A stretch of DNA of 37,550 nucleotides from Mesotaenium endlicherianum (GCA_009602735.1 WELA01003639.1:1-37550); one strand, 5' to 3'. Positions 25,010-33,897 are shown, counted from the first letter of the stretch. The notes: generated by a model from the letters alone, not told the origin. Program-made: numbers and translations.

Positions 25010-25606
25010 TTAGAACCGGAGTCCAATACCCATCTGTATCTGCTGATTGGTCCATTTATCCTGGTTACCTACATCGTTCAGGTTCTTCAAGCCAATGTTG
25101 TAACGACCGTAAATACGCAGGAAATTGAAATTCAGTTGTGCACCTGCTACCATAGAAAAATCTCCATTCTTGAACGCAGATTGTCCGTTCTGCAGGAAAT
25201 TTTTATCCTGGTTAATCAGGATACCGAATTGCGGTCCGGCATTCAATGTAAGCATCTTACCAACATTGTATCGCAATAAGATCGGTATGGCCATATAATC
25301 CAGCTTAATCTTCTCATCCTTACTGGTTGCAGAATTTACAATAGTTGGATAAAGATTATCAAAATTGGTACGCTTGGTAGTGGTCTGGCTCCACAACACT
25401 TCAGGTTGAATACCCCATTTCTTGTTGAAGTCGATTTCTGCAAATGCACCTACGTGATAAGACAGGTCAAATCCGTCATTGAAAGATTGTCCTGTTATTT
25501 TTGTCAGGTTAGTACCTGCTTTCACACCCAGCCTGAATCCGCCTTGTGCAAAGGCGCCGGCTGTAAAAAGAAAGAAGGTGGCTGCTACTAAAAAAATCCT
25601 TTTCAT
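25010..25606 (-). CDS. Outer-membrane beta-barrel protein (PorT-like)
   Basis: The 198-residue protein has a signal peptide (MKRIFLVAATFFLFTAGAFAQ). Alternating amphipathic strands follow, from GGFRLGVKAGTNLTKITG to a terminal strand IQMGIGLRF ending in Phe, the usual signal for outer-membrane barrel insertion. It has the pattern of the small eight-stranded PorT-family porin-like domain widely found in Bacteroidota. The function of such proteins is mostly unknown; some act in secretion or membrane integrity. The gene stands alone, with a strong terminator after it. Confidence 0.85.
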   Translation of the reverse strand: MKRIFLVAATFFLFTAGAFAQGGFRLGVKAGTNLTKITGQSFNDGFDLSYHVGAFAEIDFNKKWGIQPEVLWSQTTTKRTNFDNLYPTIVNSATSKDEKIKLDYMAIPILLRYNVGKMLTLNAGPQFGILINQDKNFLQNGQSAFKNGDFSMVAGAQLNFNFLRIYGRYNIGLKNLNDVGNQDKWTNQQIQMGIGLRF

Positions 25607-25691
25607 AAGTCCCTGTTTTGTTTAATGTATTCTTTTCAATGACCATGCCAGAAATAGCAAGAATATCCTAAAAAGCATAAATGTCAGTTGC

Positions 25692-26939
25692 TTATACCAG
25701 CTCGATGACGGTGATTTCAGGCAATATACCTACCCTTCCCGGATAGCCGATAAAGCCGAATCCACGGTTCACATATAATTTCTGTTTACCGTCCTCATAC
25801 AATCCGGCCCATTCTTTGTACATCCATTGTACCGGACTCCATTTGAAGTAAGGATTTTCTACTCCGAACTGCATGCCATGCGTATGCCCCGCCAGCACCA
25901 GGTCGATATCGGGGTAATGCGGTTTGATTTCCGCATCCCAATGACTGGGATCATGACTCATCAATAGCTTGAATGGAATTTTTTCTGTTCCGGGATAAGC
26001 GAGGTTCATTTTACCGTATTTCGGAAACCGGCCTTTGGCGCCCCAGTTCTCTATGCCTAATAAAGCTATTTGCTGTCCGTCTTTTTCCAATAGCACATGT
26101 TCATTCATCAACAATCGCCAGCCCATATCGGCATGCACTTTTTTCAGCGCTTCGAGGTTGGCCGCTTTGACGGCTTCTGAAGGCCATGAAACATAATCGC
26201 CATAATCGTGATTGCCCAATATACTGTAAACCCCCATGGGTGCCTGAACGCGGCTGAAAAGGTCTTTATAATCATCCATTTCAACAGCCCGGTCGTTCAC
26301 CAGGTCGCCCGTGAACAGGATGAGGTCCGCTTTCTGCTGCAACACCATGTTCACCCCATGCTCCACTGCCTTTTTATCCTGGAAGCTGCCGCTGTGTATA
26401 TCGCTGATCTGTACCAGCTTCAATCCATGGAAGGCCGGTGGCAGGTTATTGAATTTCAGCCTGACTTTCAGTACCTGGTAATTGTATTTGTTGCTGAAGC
26501 CATATAAGAGCGTGCCAAATAGCCCGCCCCCAATGCCCAATCCAACCCAGCTCAGAAAAGTGGAGCGGGGAATACTGCTCGTCTCATCCATATACCGTAC
26601 GCCGGTATCGGGAAATATTTTCGTCATGAGCCATAAAGCCCCGCGGCGGAGGTCATCGGCCAAAAAGAATACCGAGCCCAGTATTTTAGCAAAGAACAAG
26701 CCCACCAGTATTGAAAAAATATAATTCCGGAACACCCGCGAGGTCTGCAGGGCCTGCACATAAGGAAAACTTAAAATAGTGGCCAGTGTTAAGGCAGATA
26801 TCACCCAATAAGCAATATGAATGACCATTCGGGCCTTTTCAGTCGCATTCTGTGACACAAGCCTGAGCGCCTGGTACACATACAGGTCCAGTAAAAACAT
26901 CACCAGGGCTATGATCCACCAGGTAGTTGCGTTTCGCAT
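25692..26939 (-). CDS. Membrane-anchored metallophosphoesterase
   Basis: The 415-residue protein has an N-terminal membrane part with about four helices (residues 5-25, 38-60, 73-93 and 128-148). A calcineurin-like metallophosphoesterase domain follows from about residue 170. The metal-ligand motifs are QISDIHSGS (D180, H182), FTGDLVND (about 209-216), LGNHDYG (about 241-247), a later SHDPSHW, and AGHTHGMQFG. The family cleaves phosphomonoesters or diesters; in related membrane forms the substrates are lipid-linked phosphates such as UDP-diacylglucosamine. The substrate here is not known. It lies between a barrel gene and the divergent UPF0173 gene. Confidence 0.9.
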   Translation of the reverse strand: MRNATTWWIIALVMFLLDLYVYQALRLVSQNATEKARMVIHIAYWVISALTLATILSFPYVQALQTSRVFRNYIFSILVGLFFAKILGSVFFLADDLRRGALWLMTKIFPDTGVRYMDETSSIPRSTFLSWVGLGIGGGLFGTLLYGFSNKYNYQVLKVRLKFNNLPPAFHGLKLVQISDIHSGSFQDKKAVEHGVNMVLQQKADLILFTGDLVNDRAVEMDDYKDLFSRVQAPMGVYSILGNHDYGDYVSWPSEAVKAANLEALKKVHADMGWRLLMNEHVLLEKDGQQIALLGIENWGAKGRFPKYGKMNLAYPGTEKIPFKLLMSHDPSHWDAEIKPHYPDIDLVLAGHTHGMQFGVENPYFKWSPVQWMYKEWAGLYEDGKQKLYVNRGFGFIGYPGRVGILPEITVIELV

Positions 26940-27061
26940 AAATTGATCATTATAAGGTACTTCAGGGCAGACGCATGAAGGATAAAATTATTGTAAAGCT
27001 TTGCTAATTCTTAATTCCGCACAATTCCATTTTTAGGTATCGTTTCCTAAGCACAAACCCG

Positions 27062-27069
27062 TATTTTTG
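27062..27069 (+). promoter_or_regulatory. Candidate -7 promoter element of UPF0173 gene
   Basis: TATTTTTG matches TAnnTTTG exactly and lies 23 bp before the ATG, a plausible leader length. A good -33 TTTG is not seen at the expected distance. Confidence 0.4.
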
Positions 27070-27092
27070 GCGACTTCCAAAGTCTCAATCAG

Positions 27093-27773
27093 ATGAAACT
27101 GACTTATTACGGACATTCCTGTTTCTCAGTGGTTATCAAAGGTAAAAAGATCCTTTTTGATCCGTTCATTACGTATAATGAACTGGCCAAACACATTGAT
27201 CCTGCGCAAATTGAAGCTGACTATATTTTCCTGTCACACGGCCATGTCGATCATATCGCCGATTGCGTGAGCATTGCCGCCCGCACCGGCTGCCAGGTAG
27301 TAGGCAATTGGGAGGTGCACGAATGGTTAAATAAGCAGGGCATCGAGAAAACGCATCCCATGAATACGGGCGGCAAATGGCATTTCGATTTTGGTACGGT
27401 TAAATGTGTAGTAGCGCAACACAGCAGCGGTCTTCCCGACGGTAGTTATGGCGGCAACCCCATGGGATTCCTGTTCACTACCGGCGAAGGTAATTTTTAT
27501 TACAGCGGCGATACGGCCCTTACGCTCGACATGCAACTCATCCCCTCATGGGTAAAACTTGATTTTGCAGTGCTGCCTATTGGAGACAACTTTACAATGG
27601 ATGTGGCCGATGCCATCCGCTGTGCAGATTTCATACAATGCAACCAGGTAGTGGGTGTACATTATAATACTTTTGGTTTTATAAAGATCGATACCCATGA
27701 AGCGCAGGCTGCATTCAAGGCCGCAGGAAAGAATTTGTTATTGCCCGGCATAGGAGAAAGCATCGAATTATAG
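27093..27773 (+). CDS. UPF0173-type metallo-beta-lactamase-fold hydrolase
   Basis: The 226-residue protein begins MKLTYYGHSCF and has the metal site HGHVDH (residues 49-54), later GNPMGFLF, YYSGDTAL and LPIGDNFTMDVADA, and ends near HYNTFGFIKID and LLPGIGESIEL. This is the pattern of UPF0173 metal-dependent hydrolases, widespread single-domain proteins in the metallo-beta-lactamase fold with no agreed substrate. There is no signal peptide. The gene lies 23 bp upstream of parA and could be in the same transcript. Confidence 0.88.
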   Translation: MKLTYYGHSCFSVVIKGKKILFDPFITYNELAKHIDPAQIEADYIFLSHGHVDHIADCVSIAARTGCQVVGNWEVHEWLNKQGIEKTHPMNTGGKWHFDFGTVKCVVAQHSSGLPDGSYGGNPMGFLFTTGEGNFYYSGDTALTLDMQLIPSWVKLDFAVLPIGDNFTMDVADAIRCADFIQCNQVVGVHYNTFGFIKIDTHEAQAAFKAAGKNLLLPGIGESIEL

Positions 27774-27796
27774 TGATATAAAAATATAGAAGACAC

Positions 27797-28597
27797 ATGG
27801 CGAGAATTATCGGGATTGCCAATCAAAAAGGAGGCGTGGGAAAAACCACCACTGCCATTAATGTGGCAGCCAGCCTGGCAGTGCTGGAATTTAAAACCCT
27901 GTTGGTAGATGCCGATCCGCAAGCCAACAGCACTACCGGCGTGGGATTCGACCTGCACAATATCACCAGCAGCCTGTACGACTGCATGGTGAATAATACG
28001 CCCGCATCGGATGTGATACTGAAAAGTGAAGTACCCAACCTGGATGTGATCCCTTCTCATATTGACCTGGTAGGCGCCGAGATCGAAATGATCAATTACC
28101 CCAACCGTGAGAACGTGATGAAGGGTATCATCGATGTGGTGAAAGACCGGTATGATTTCATTATTATCGACTGTTCTCCTTCACTCGGTTTGATCACGGT
28201 AAATTCCCTGGTGGCTTCTGACAGCGTTATCGTACCCGTTCAATGCGAATTCTTTGCATTGGAAGGATTGGGTAAACTGCTCAACACCATCAAGATCGTT
28301 CAGAACAGGCTGAATCCCGAGCTGCAGATAGAAGGTATCCTCATGACCATGTACGATGGCCGCCTGCGGCTCTGTAACCAGGTGGTGAGTGAAGTGAGAA
28401 GGCATTTCGATGAGATGGTTTTCGATACCATCATTCACCGGAACACCCGTTTGAGTGAAGCTCCCAGCGTGGGAAAACCAGTCGTACTGTTCGATGCAGA
28501 AAGCAAAGGAGCCGTCAATTACCTCAACCTTGCCAAAGAAATATTACAGAAGAACGGCATGACCAAAATGTCGAACGAAGAAAGAATACTTGAATAG
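27797..28597 (+). CDS. parA: ParA (Soj) chromosome-partitioning ATPase
   Basis: The 266-residue protein has the deviant Walker A box KGGVGKTT (residues 11-18), the A' box LLVDADPQANST, Walker B FIIIDCSPSLGLITVN, and the ParA C-terminal pattern RLNPELQIEGILMTMYDGR and FDTIIHRNTRLSEAPSVGKPV. It is the chromosomal type, without the extra N-terminal DNA-binding domain of plasmid class Ia ParA. With ParB it separates the origin regions. The parB start is 27 bp downstream. Bacteroidota commonly keep parA, parB, DUF5683 and dapB together, as seen here. Confidence 0.94.
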   Translation: MARIIGIANQKGGVGKTTTAINVAASLAVLEFKTLLVDADPQANSTTGVGFDLHNITSSLYDCMVNNTPASDVILKSEVPNLDVIPSHIDLVGAEIEMINYPNRENVMKGIIDVVKDRYDFIIIDCSPSLGLITVNSLVASDSVIVPVQCEFFALEGLGKLLNTIKIVQNRLNPELQIEGILMTMYDGRLRLCNQVVSEVRRHFDEMVFDTIIHRNTRLSEAPSVGKPVVLFDAESKGAVNYLNLAKEILQKNGMTKMSNEERILE

Positions 28598-28624
28598 CAT
28601 AGTGCGAATCACAAACCGTGTACA

Positions 28625-29551
28625 ATGACTTCACCCAAACAAAATAGCAAAGACCTCATAGGCAAAGGACTTCGATCACTGCTCAACAATATCGATGCCG
28701 ACCTCAAAACCACCGCCGGTTCTTTAAAGACCGATGTGGTGAACCAGGTAACCAATATCTCCCGTATTCCCATTGTCGATATACAGATCAATCCCAAGCA
28801 GCCACGCCGCGATTTTGATGAACAGGCTTTGAATGAGTTGGCAGCGTCTATCAAATTACATGATATCATCCAGCCATTGACCGTGTCTAAACTGGCCAAT
28901 GGAAAATACCAGCTGATTGCCGGTGAACGCCGCTTCAGGGCCGCCAAGCTGGCTGGTCTCAAAGACGTGCCTGCCTACCAGCGCCAGGCCAACGACAAAG
29001 AATTACTGGAATTGGCGCTGCTGGAAAACCTGCAACGCGAAAACCTCAACGCTGTTGAAATAGCCCTCAGCTATAAACGAATGATGGAAGAGCTGAGCTA
29101 TACACAGGAACAGGTGGCAGAACGCATGGGAAAAGAAAGAAGCACCGTTACCAATTATATCCGCTTGCTGAAATTACCACCCGATATACAACTGGCCGTT
29201 CGCAGCGGCAGCATCACCATGGGTCATGCCCGCGCATTGATCAGTGTTGATGTGGTGGATAAACAACTGTATCTGTTCAAAGAAATACAACAGAAAGAGC
29301 TCAGCGTAAGACAAACTGAAGAATTGGTGCGCAAGCTCTACAAAGCCGATAAACCCGATGCTGTTAAATCTTCGGTAAAGTCGGAATTGCCCCCCGCTTA
29401 CAAAAAGATCGAAGATAACTTAGCTTCACACTTTGGCACCAGGGTAAAATTGAACCACAACAAAAATGGACATGGCAATATTACCATTGAATATTATTCA
29501 CTGGAAGAGTTCAATAAAATACTCGATGCCATGAATGTAACCGTGAGTTGA
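28625..29551 (+). CDS. parB: ParB (Spo0J) chromosome-partitioning protein
   Basis: The 308-residue protein has an N-terminal lead with GKGLRSLL, followed by the ParB/Srx-type domain with IQINPKQPRRDFDE and the CTP-binding box GERRFRAA (about 100-107). The helix-turn-helix core is YTQEQVAERMGKERSTVTNYIRLLKLP (about 155-180). A C-terminal dimerisation part ends at GHGNITIEYYSLEEFNKIL. It loads on parS sites as a CTP-dependent clamp, then spreads. No parS-like site (a CACGTG-centred palindrome) is near the gene. It is followed 7 bp later by the DUF5683 gene. Confidence 0.94.
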   Translation: MTSPKQNSKDLIGKGLRSLLNNIDADLKTTAGSLKTDVVNQVTNISRIPIVDIQINPKQPRRDFDEQALNELAASIKLHDIIQPLTVSKLANGKYQLIAGERRFRAAKLAGLKDVPAYQRQANDKELLELALLENLQRENLNAVEIALSYKRMMEELSYTQEQVAERMGKERSTVTNYIRLLKLPPDIQLAVRSGSITMGHARALISVDVVDKQLYLFKEIQQKELSVRQTEELVRKLYKADKPDAVKSSVKSELPPAYKKIEDNLASHFGTRVKLNHNKNGHGNITIEYYSLEEFNKILDAMNVTVS

Positions 29552-29558
29552 TCGTTGC

Positions 29559-30170
29559 ATGAAAGCATATCATCGTTTTATATGGATCATCGTTTGCTGC
29601 AGTTGGTTCAACTGCCTGCTGGCGCAAACCGATAAAGCATCGGTGAAAGATACAGTTAAGATCAGGAAACACGATCCTCGTATTGCTACCCGCCGTTCTG
29701 CGATCATTCCTGGATGGGGACAAGCCTATAACCGCGAATACTGGAAAATACCCCTTGTGTACGGCGTGCTGGCCATACCAGCGAGTTTATATTTTTATAA
29801 CAACAGTTGGTATAAAAAAACAAAATTCGCTTACGAAGCGCTTTACAAAGCATCATTGCCCGTTAATCCCGATTCAAGCATGTTGAAGGATATCGATCCG
29901 CAGCTAAAAACACTCAGCATCGGCTCTGTACAGAGCTACCGCAACGCTTTCCGGAGAGACAGGGATTATTCCATACTCTGGTTCATCATTGCATGGGGAT
30001 TGCAGGTGGCGGATGCTACCGTATTCGGTCACCTCAAACAATTCGACATCAGTAACGACCTGTCGATGGAATGGAGTCCCAAACTCGACCCCGTTACCCG
30101 CACACCGGGCCTTGGTTTTACCCTGAACCTCAAAAACAGCGCTTCTCGCAGGCTGGTAGATGTTCGATAA
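29559..30170 (+). CDS. DUF5683-type membrane protein
   Basis: The 203-residue protein has a leader ending CLLAQ that looks like a signal peptide (residues 1-22). It carries the family segment RRSAIIPGWGQAYNREYWKIPLVYG and a hydrophobic stretch (about 65-85), and a second hydrophobic segment near DYSILWFIIAWGLQVADATVFG. This is the DUF5683 pattern, a Bacteroidota family of unknown function usually found beside parB. It probably resides in the cell envelope. The parAB and dapB neighbours do not by themselves give a role. Confidence 0.8.
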   Translation: MKAYHRFIWIIVCCSWFNCLLAQTDKASVKDTVKIRKHDPRIATRRSAIIPGWGQAYNREYWKIPLVYGVLAIPASLYFYNNSWYKKTKFAYEALYKASLPVNPDSSMLKDIDPQLKTLSIGSVQSYRNAFRRDRDYSILWFIIAWGLQVADATVFGHLKQFDISNDLSMEWSPKLDPVTRTPGLGFTLNLKNSASRRLVDVR

Positions 30171-30221
30171 ACAGAATAGTGATACTTTCGCAGAAATTTC
30201 CGACTTTTTAAATCCCGGTAT

Positions 30222-30938
30222 ATGAAAATTGCACTGATCGGTTATGGTAAAATGGGAAAAGCCATTGAAGAAATTGCACTTGCCAAAGGGCATGAGATCG
30301 TATTGAAGATCGATATCAGCAATGCGCATGAGTTTACACAGGAGCATCTGTCACGCGCCGATGTGGCCATTGAATTCACCGGACCGCACAGCGCTTTCGA
30401 TAATGTGATGAAATGCCTGGCTTGGGGCGTGCCGGTGGTATGTGGATCTACGGGATGGCTGGATAAATGGGATGAAGTGAAAAATTATTGCGAAGCACAA
30501 AAAGGCAGCCTCGTTTATGCAAGTAATTTCAGCATCGGCGTAAACCTGTTCTTTGAAGTGAATAGTTTTCTCGCCAGGCTCATGAACAAACACCCGGAGT
30601 ATAATGTATCGATGGAAGAGATCCATCACACACAAAAGAAAGACGCGCCCAGCGGCACTGCTATTACGTTAGCAGAACAGGTGTTGCAACATATTGCTGC
30701 TAAAAAACAGTGGGTAAACGAAACAAGTACCGATCCGGAAAAACTGGTGATCATTTCAGAACGCATCGACCCGGCGCCGGGTACGCATAAAATCAAATAC
30801 AGTTCTCCGATCGATGATATAGAGATCATACATACAGCCCATAACCGCAAAGGCTTCGCCGGTGGCGCCGTGCTGGCAGCAGAATTTGCCGCTGGCAGAA
30901 AGGGAATTTTCGGAATGAAAGAAGTGCTGGGCTTATAA
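30222..30938 (+). CDS. dapB: 4-hydroxy-tetrahydrodipicolinate reductase
   Basis: The 238-residue protein reduces hydroxy-tetrahydrodipicolinate in the lysine and diaminopimelate pathway. It has the nucleotide-binding start MKIALIGYGKMGKAIE, the ASNFSIGVNLFFE segment, the active-site stretch EEIHHTQKKDAPSGTA (about 132-147), and a C-terminal VLAAEFAAGRKGIFGMKEVLGL. It is shorter than the enterobacterial form, as is usual in Bacteroidota. The sequence TTATAA at 30933-30938 forms the Leu-stop here and also on the opposite strand. Confidence 0.94.
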   Translation: MKIALIGYGKMGKAIEEIALAKGHEIVLKIDISNAHEFTQEHLSRADVAIEFTGPHSAFDNVMKCLAWGVPVVCGSTGWLDKWDEVKNYCEAQKGSLVYASNFSIGVNLFFEVNSFLARLMNKHPEYNVSMEEIHHTQKKDAPSGTAITLAEQVLQHIAAKKQWVNETSTDPEKLVIISERIDPAPGTHKIKYSSPIDDIEIIHTAHNRKGFAGGAVLAAEFAAGRKGIFGMKEVLGL

Positions 30939-31502
30939 CTTGATGGCCAGTCCGGCTTTCAGCAACAAAGCATTGGCCGTAACAGGCTGAGAAGTACCCG
31001 CCAGGTTGAACCCGGTATAAGCAGCGCCCAGTTCCAGGAACCCGATTTTCCATCCGGCGCCTCCTTCATACAGGAAAGTGCTGCCCGTTACCGTACTGTT
31101 GTCGTATTTCTGCATGGCAACACCCAGGTTTCCGTTAAGGAAGAGGCCACCAATCAGGTAACGCCGGATACCTACTTTCAATGGCGTTACTTTCAGATGG
31201 GAACTACTGCTGGTGAATGCGATACCTGTAGTACTGGTAGCAATAAAAGTATTGGGGATATTATAGCTGATCTGTCCAAGCGATGCAATAATGAGCGTTT
31301 TACCCATACCGATACCTGCGCCAGCTTCGAAACCTACGCCGTTATTGGAAATGTTTTTGAAGTCGCTATTGGAAGGGCTTGCATAAGTAAAATTGGCAAA
31401 AGCCAGCACTTTAGGCAACTTGGGGCCCGGCAGTTGTGCCGATGCTTTCATAGAAAGGGCCAGGGTCATGCAAAAAAAGGAAAATTGGATTATCTTTCGC
31501 AT
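30933..31502 (-). CDS. Outer-membrane beta-barrel-like protein
   Basis: The 189-residue protein has a signal peptide (MRKIIQFSFFCMTLALSMKASAQ), then the strands expected of a small barrel (GVGFEAGAGIGMGKTLIIASLGQISYN, VTPLKVGIRRYLIGGLFLNGNLGVAM) and a final strand NALLLKAGLAIKL. I do not recognise a specific family. It converges with dapB, with a 6-bp overlap. It diverges from the Rrf2 regulator (69 bp between starts), so the regulator may control it. Confidence 0.8.
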   Translation of the reverse strand: MRKIIQFSFFCMTLALSMKASAQLPGPKLPKVLAFANFTYASPSNSDFKNISNNGVGFEAGAGIGMGKTLIIASLGQISYNIPNTFIATSTTGIAFTSSSSHLKVTPLKVGIRRYLIGGLFLNGNLGVAMQKYDNSTVTGSTFLYEGGAGWKIGFLELGAAYTGFNLAGTSQPVTANALLLKAGLAIKL

Positions 31503-31571
31503 GTTGATGGTTTTGAAAAAGGAAGGTACAGGTTTTCACTCAATCTTTTAATATTTTAAGTTTTCATTAAT

Positions 31572-31979
31572 ATGTTGTCGAAAAAAACACAATATGCCTT
31601 TAAAGCGCTTACCTTTATGGCAGAGAAGAAAAAAGACGGCCCGGTATTGATCGCTGAAATTGCCAGCAAAAAAAAGATTCCCCTCAAATTTTTAGAAAAT
31701 ATTTTGCTGGAACTGAAAAAGGCCGGTATACTGGATAGTAAAAAAGGAAAAGGCGGCGGTTATTTTTTCAACGTAGAACCTCATAAAATTCCCCTCGCGA
31801 AGGTTATGCGTTTAATCGAAGGCCCTATTGCATTATTGCCTTGTGTAAGTCTCAATTTCTATGAAAAATGCGCCGACTGCAACGAAAAAAGATGCGGTCT
31901 GAACAGGGTCATGATTGAAGTGCGTGATAACACGCTGAAAGTATTGGAGAATAAAACGGTGGCGGATCTTGTTGGGTAA
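31572..31979 (+). CDS. Rrf2-family regulator with a cysteine cluster
   Basis: The 135-residue protein begins MLSKKTQYAFKALTFMAE, with the winged helix-turn-helix (IAEIASKKKIPLKFLENILLELKKAGILDSKKGKGGGY, about 28-64). Cysteines follow at 91, 100, 103 and 108. Rrf2 proteins such as IscR and NsrR hold an Fe-S cluster with three cysteines in this region, so this one probably senses iron, oxygen or nitric oxide. The fourth cysteine is extra. It could control the divergent barrel gene or the DUF3575 gene downstream. A REP-like repeat follows the stop. Confidence 0.88.
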   Translation: MLSKKTQYAFKALTFMAEKKKDGPVLIAEIASKKKIPLKFLENILLELKKAGILDSKKGKGGGYFFNVEPHKIPLAKVMRLIEGPIALLPCVSLNFYEKCADCNEKRCGLNRVMIEVRDNTLKVLENKTVADLVG

Positions 31980-31984
31980 AGAAC

Positions 31985-32064
31985 CGTCATCCCGAGCGTA
32001 GCCGAGGGACCTCATGAAGTCTTCAGCAGGTCCCTCGACTCGCGTTCGCTCGCTCGGGATGACG
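31985..32064 (+). repeat. REP-like palindromic element, copy 3
   Basis: The 80-bp element runs from cgtcatcccgagcg to ctcgggatgacg, in the same orientation as copy 2. Its middle differs (ctcatgaagtcttcagcagg), while the arms match closely. It lies between the Rrf2 gene and the DUF3575 gene, ending 28 bp before the latter's start. Confidence 0.92.
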
Positions 32065-32092
32065 ATCAGCAATAAATCAAACCAGCTCTTAT

Positions 32093-32833
32093 ATGAAACG
32101 AGTTCTTTTCCTGTTGCTTTGCTTCCCTTTGTTTGCCAATGCGCAACTTTTAGGCTTGGGAAGCAACATCGTAAAGGTGAATCTCAGTTCACTGGCCCTA
32201 AAGAATTATAGTTTTTCTTTTGAAAGAAAAATTTCAAAGCGGGTGTCTCTTGTACTCGGTTACCGCACAGAACCCAAGGGCAGCCCTCCTTTCCAGTCAC
32301 AATTCGAGAACATCATCAACAGTTCCGATATCAACTTCAGTCGCTTCGAAATTGGTAACACCGCCTGGACACCCGAAGTAAGATTTTATCTGGGTAAAGG
32401 CAATATGCGCGGCTTTTATGTAGCCCCCTATATGCGGTTTGCCAGTTTCGACGTCACTTCGCCGGTACGCTATAGTACTACAGTCAGCGGCACGCTTTAT
32501 ACAAAAGATGCTGATTTCAGCGGTAAGATCACTTCTACTAATGGTGGATTGATGATCGGAACCCAGCACCGTTTATTTAAAGTATTAGTGATCGACATCT
32601 GGATCATCGGCGGGCATTATGGTTCCAGCAAGGGAGACCTGAATTTTGCAGCCACCACTCCCCTGACGCCGCAGGAGCAATCCGCGCTTAAACAAAATCT
32701 TGATAAGATAGACGCGAAGCCTTTCAAATTCACCAATACCGTGTATGCCGATGGCAGTGGCGCCAAGATCACATCAGACGGGCCCTGGGCAGGGATACGC
32801 GGAGCAGGTATCAATATCGGTTTTCACTTTTAA
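32093..32833 (+). CDS. DUF3575-type outer-membrane protein
   Basis: The 246-residue protein has a signal peptide (MKRVLFLLLCFPLFANAQ). A barrel-like body follows, with the segment NIVKVNLSSLALKNYSFSFERKISKRVSLVLGYR, which is typical of DUF3575, and strands such as TPEVRFYLGKGNMRGFYVAPYMRF, ending with INIGFHF. It lies in the outer membrane by inference. A REP-like repeat ends 28 bp upstream. It converges with the SDR gene, overlapping by 4 bp (TTAA). Function is unknown. Confidence 0.75.
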   Translation: MKRVLFLLLCFPLFANAQLLGLGSNIVKVNLSSLALKNYSFSFERKISKRVSLVLGYRTEPKGSPPFQSQFENIINSSDINFSRFEIGNTAWTPEVRFYLGKGNMRGFYVAPYMRFASFDVTSPVRYSTTVSGTLYTKDADFSGKITSTNGGLMIGTQHRLFKVLVIDIWIIGGHYGSSKGDLNFAATTPLTPQEQSALKQNLDKIDAKPFKFTNTVYADGSGAKITSDGPWAGIRGAGINIGFHF

Positions 32834-33783
32834 GCGTGACTGAGGTTCTTCAACATGTCCTCGGTCATCTTACTTAAATCATATTCTCTCTTCCAACCCC
32901 AGTCCTTCGCAGCTACGCTGTCGTCTATGCTTTGCGGCCAGCTGTCTGCGATGGACTGGCGGTAATCGGGCACATAGATCATCTGAAAACCGGAAACATG
33001 TTTGCCGATCTCCGCAGCGATCTCTTTGGGTGAAAAACTCATACCCGAAATATTATACGAAGTACGGATGCTGATCTTATCTGCCGGTGCCGCCATCAGT
33101 TCCAATGTGGCGCGAATGGCATCAGGCATATACATCATAGGCAGGTAAGTATCTTCTTTGAGAAAGCATTGGTATTTTTTCTCTGTCAACGCTTCGTGAT
33201 AGATCTCAACAGCATAATCGGTAGTACCACCACCGGGAGCCGATTTATAACTGATGAGCCCGGGATAACGCAAGCTACGTACATCCACTCCATAACGATG
33301 ATGGTAATAATTACACCAAAATTCACCGGCATACTTACTGATACCATACACAGTAGTAGGTTCGATGATGGTTTGCTGCGGGCAATTCTGTTTAGGTGAA
33401 GTAGGTCCGAATACCGCAATGCTGCTGGGCCAATATATTTTGTGCAGTTTCTCTTCGCGGGCGATATCGAGCACATTCAATAAACCCTGCATGTTCAGGT
33501 GCCAGGCCAGGTTGGGATTTTTTTCACCGGTGGCCGAAAGAATGGCCGCAAGCAGGTATACCTGTGTGATGTTCTGGCGTATCACCTGCACGTGCAACAT
33601 TTCTTTGTTCATCACATCGATGCTCACATAAGGACCGGTGCCTTCGAGCAAAGGGTTCTGTTCACGCAGATCAGAAGCGATGACGTTATTGTTACCATAT
33701 TGTTTGCGCAGCGCCAGGGTCAATTCAACACCTATCTGGCCCGAAGCGCCTATTACGAGTATCCTTTCTTTGGTAGTAGACAT
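32830..33783 (-). CDS. SDR-family NAD-dependent dehydrogenase, L-threonine 3-dehydrogenase-like
   Basis: The 317-residue protein starts with the nucleotide-binding loop ILVIGASGQIGVEL. The catalytic residues are seen in WPSSIAVFGPTSPK and YGISKYAGEFWCNYYHHRYG (Tyr and Lys of YxxxK), followed by VRSLRYPGLISY and APGGGTTDYAVEIYHEAL. This pattern matches the short-chain L-threonine 3-dehydrogenases, which make 2-amino-3-ketobutyrate from threonine. A related sugar epimerase activity cannot be excluded. I chose the ATG at 33783; the 21 codons upstream look unlike any leader of the family. Confidence 0.83.
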   Translation of the reverse strand: MSTTKERILVIGASGQIGVELTLALRKQYGNNNVIASDLREQNPLLEGTGPYVSIDVMNKEMLHVQVIRQNITQVYLLAAILSATGEKNPNLAWHLNMQGLLNVLDIAREEKLHKIYWPSSIAVFGPTSPKQNCPQQTIIEPTTVYGISKYAGEFWCNYYHHRYGVDVRSLRYPGLISYKSAPGGGTTDYAVEIYHEALTEKKYQCFLKEDTYLPMMYMPDAIRATLELMAAPADKISIRTSYNISGMSFSPKEIAAEIGKHVSGFQMIYVPDYRQSIADSWPQSIDDSVAAKDWGWKREYDLSKMTEDMLKNLSHA

Positions 33784-33897
33784 AGCAGTTGATTTAGAGC
33801 GAAGCAAAGAAAGCAAAAATACCCTGAAATAGATATGCCGCTCCATTTACGTAAATTTGCTGCGCCGGTGAAATCGGTTGCGCAAAATTATCATCTC

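Noticed and set aside
33583..33602. GCACGTGC palindrome resembling a parS core
   Set aside because: It lies inside the SDR gene, and the flanks do not fit the long parS palindrome; no parS was found near parAB.
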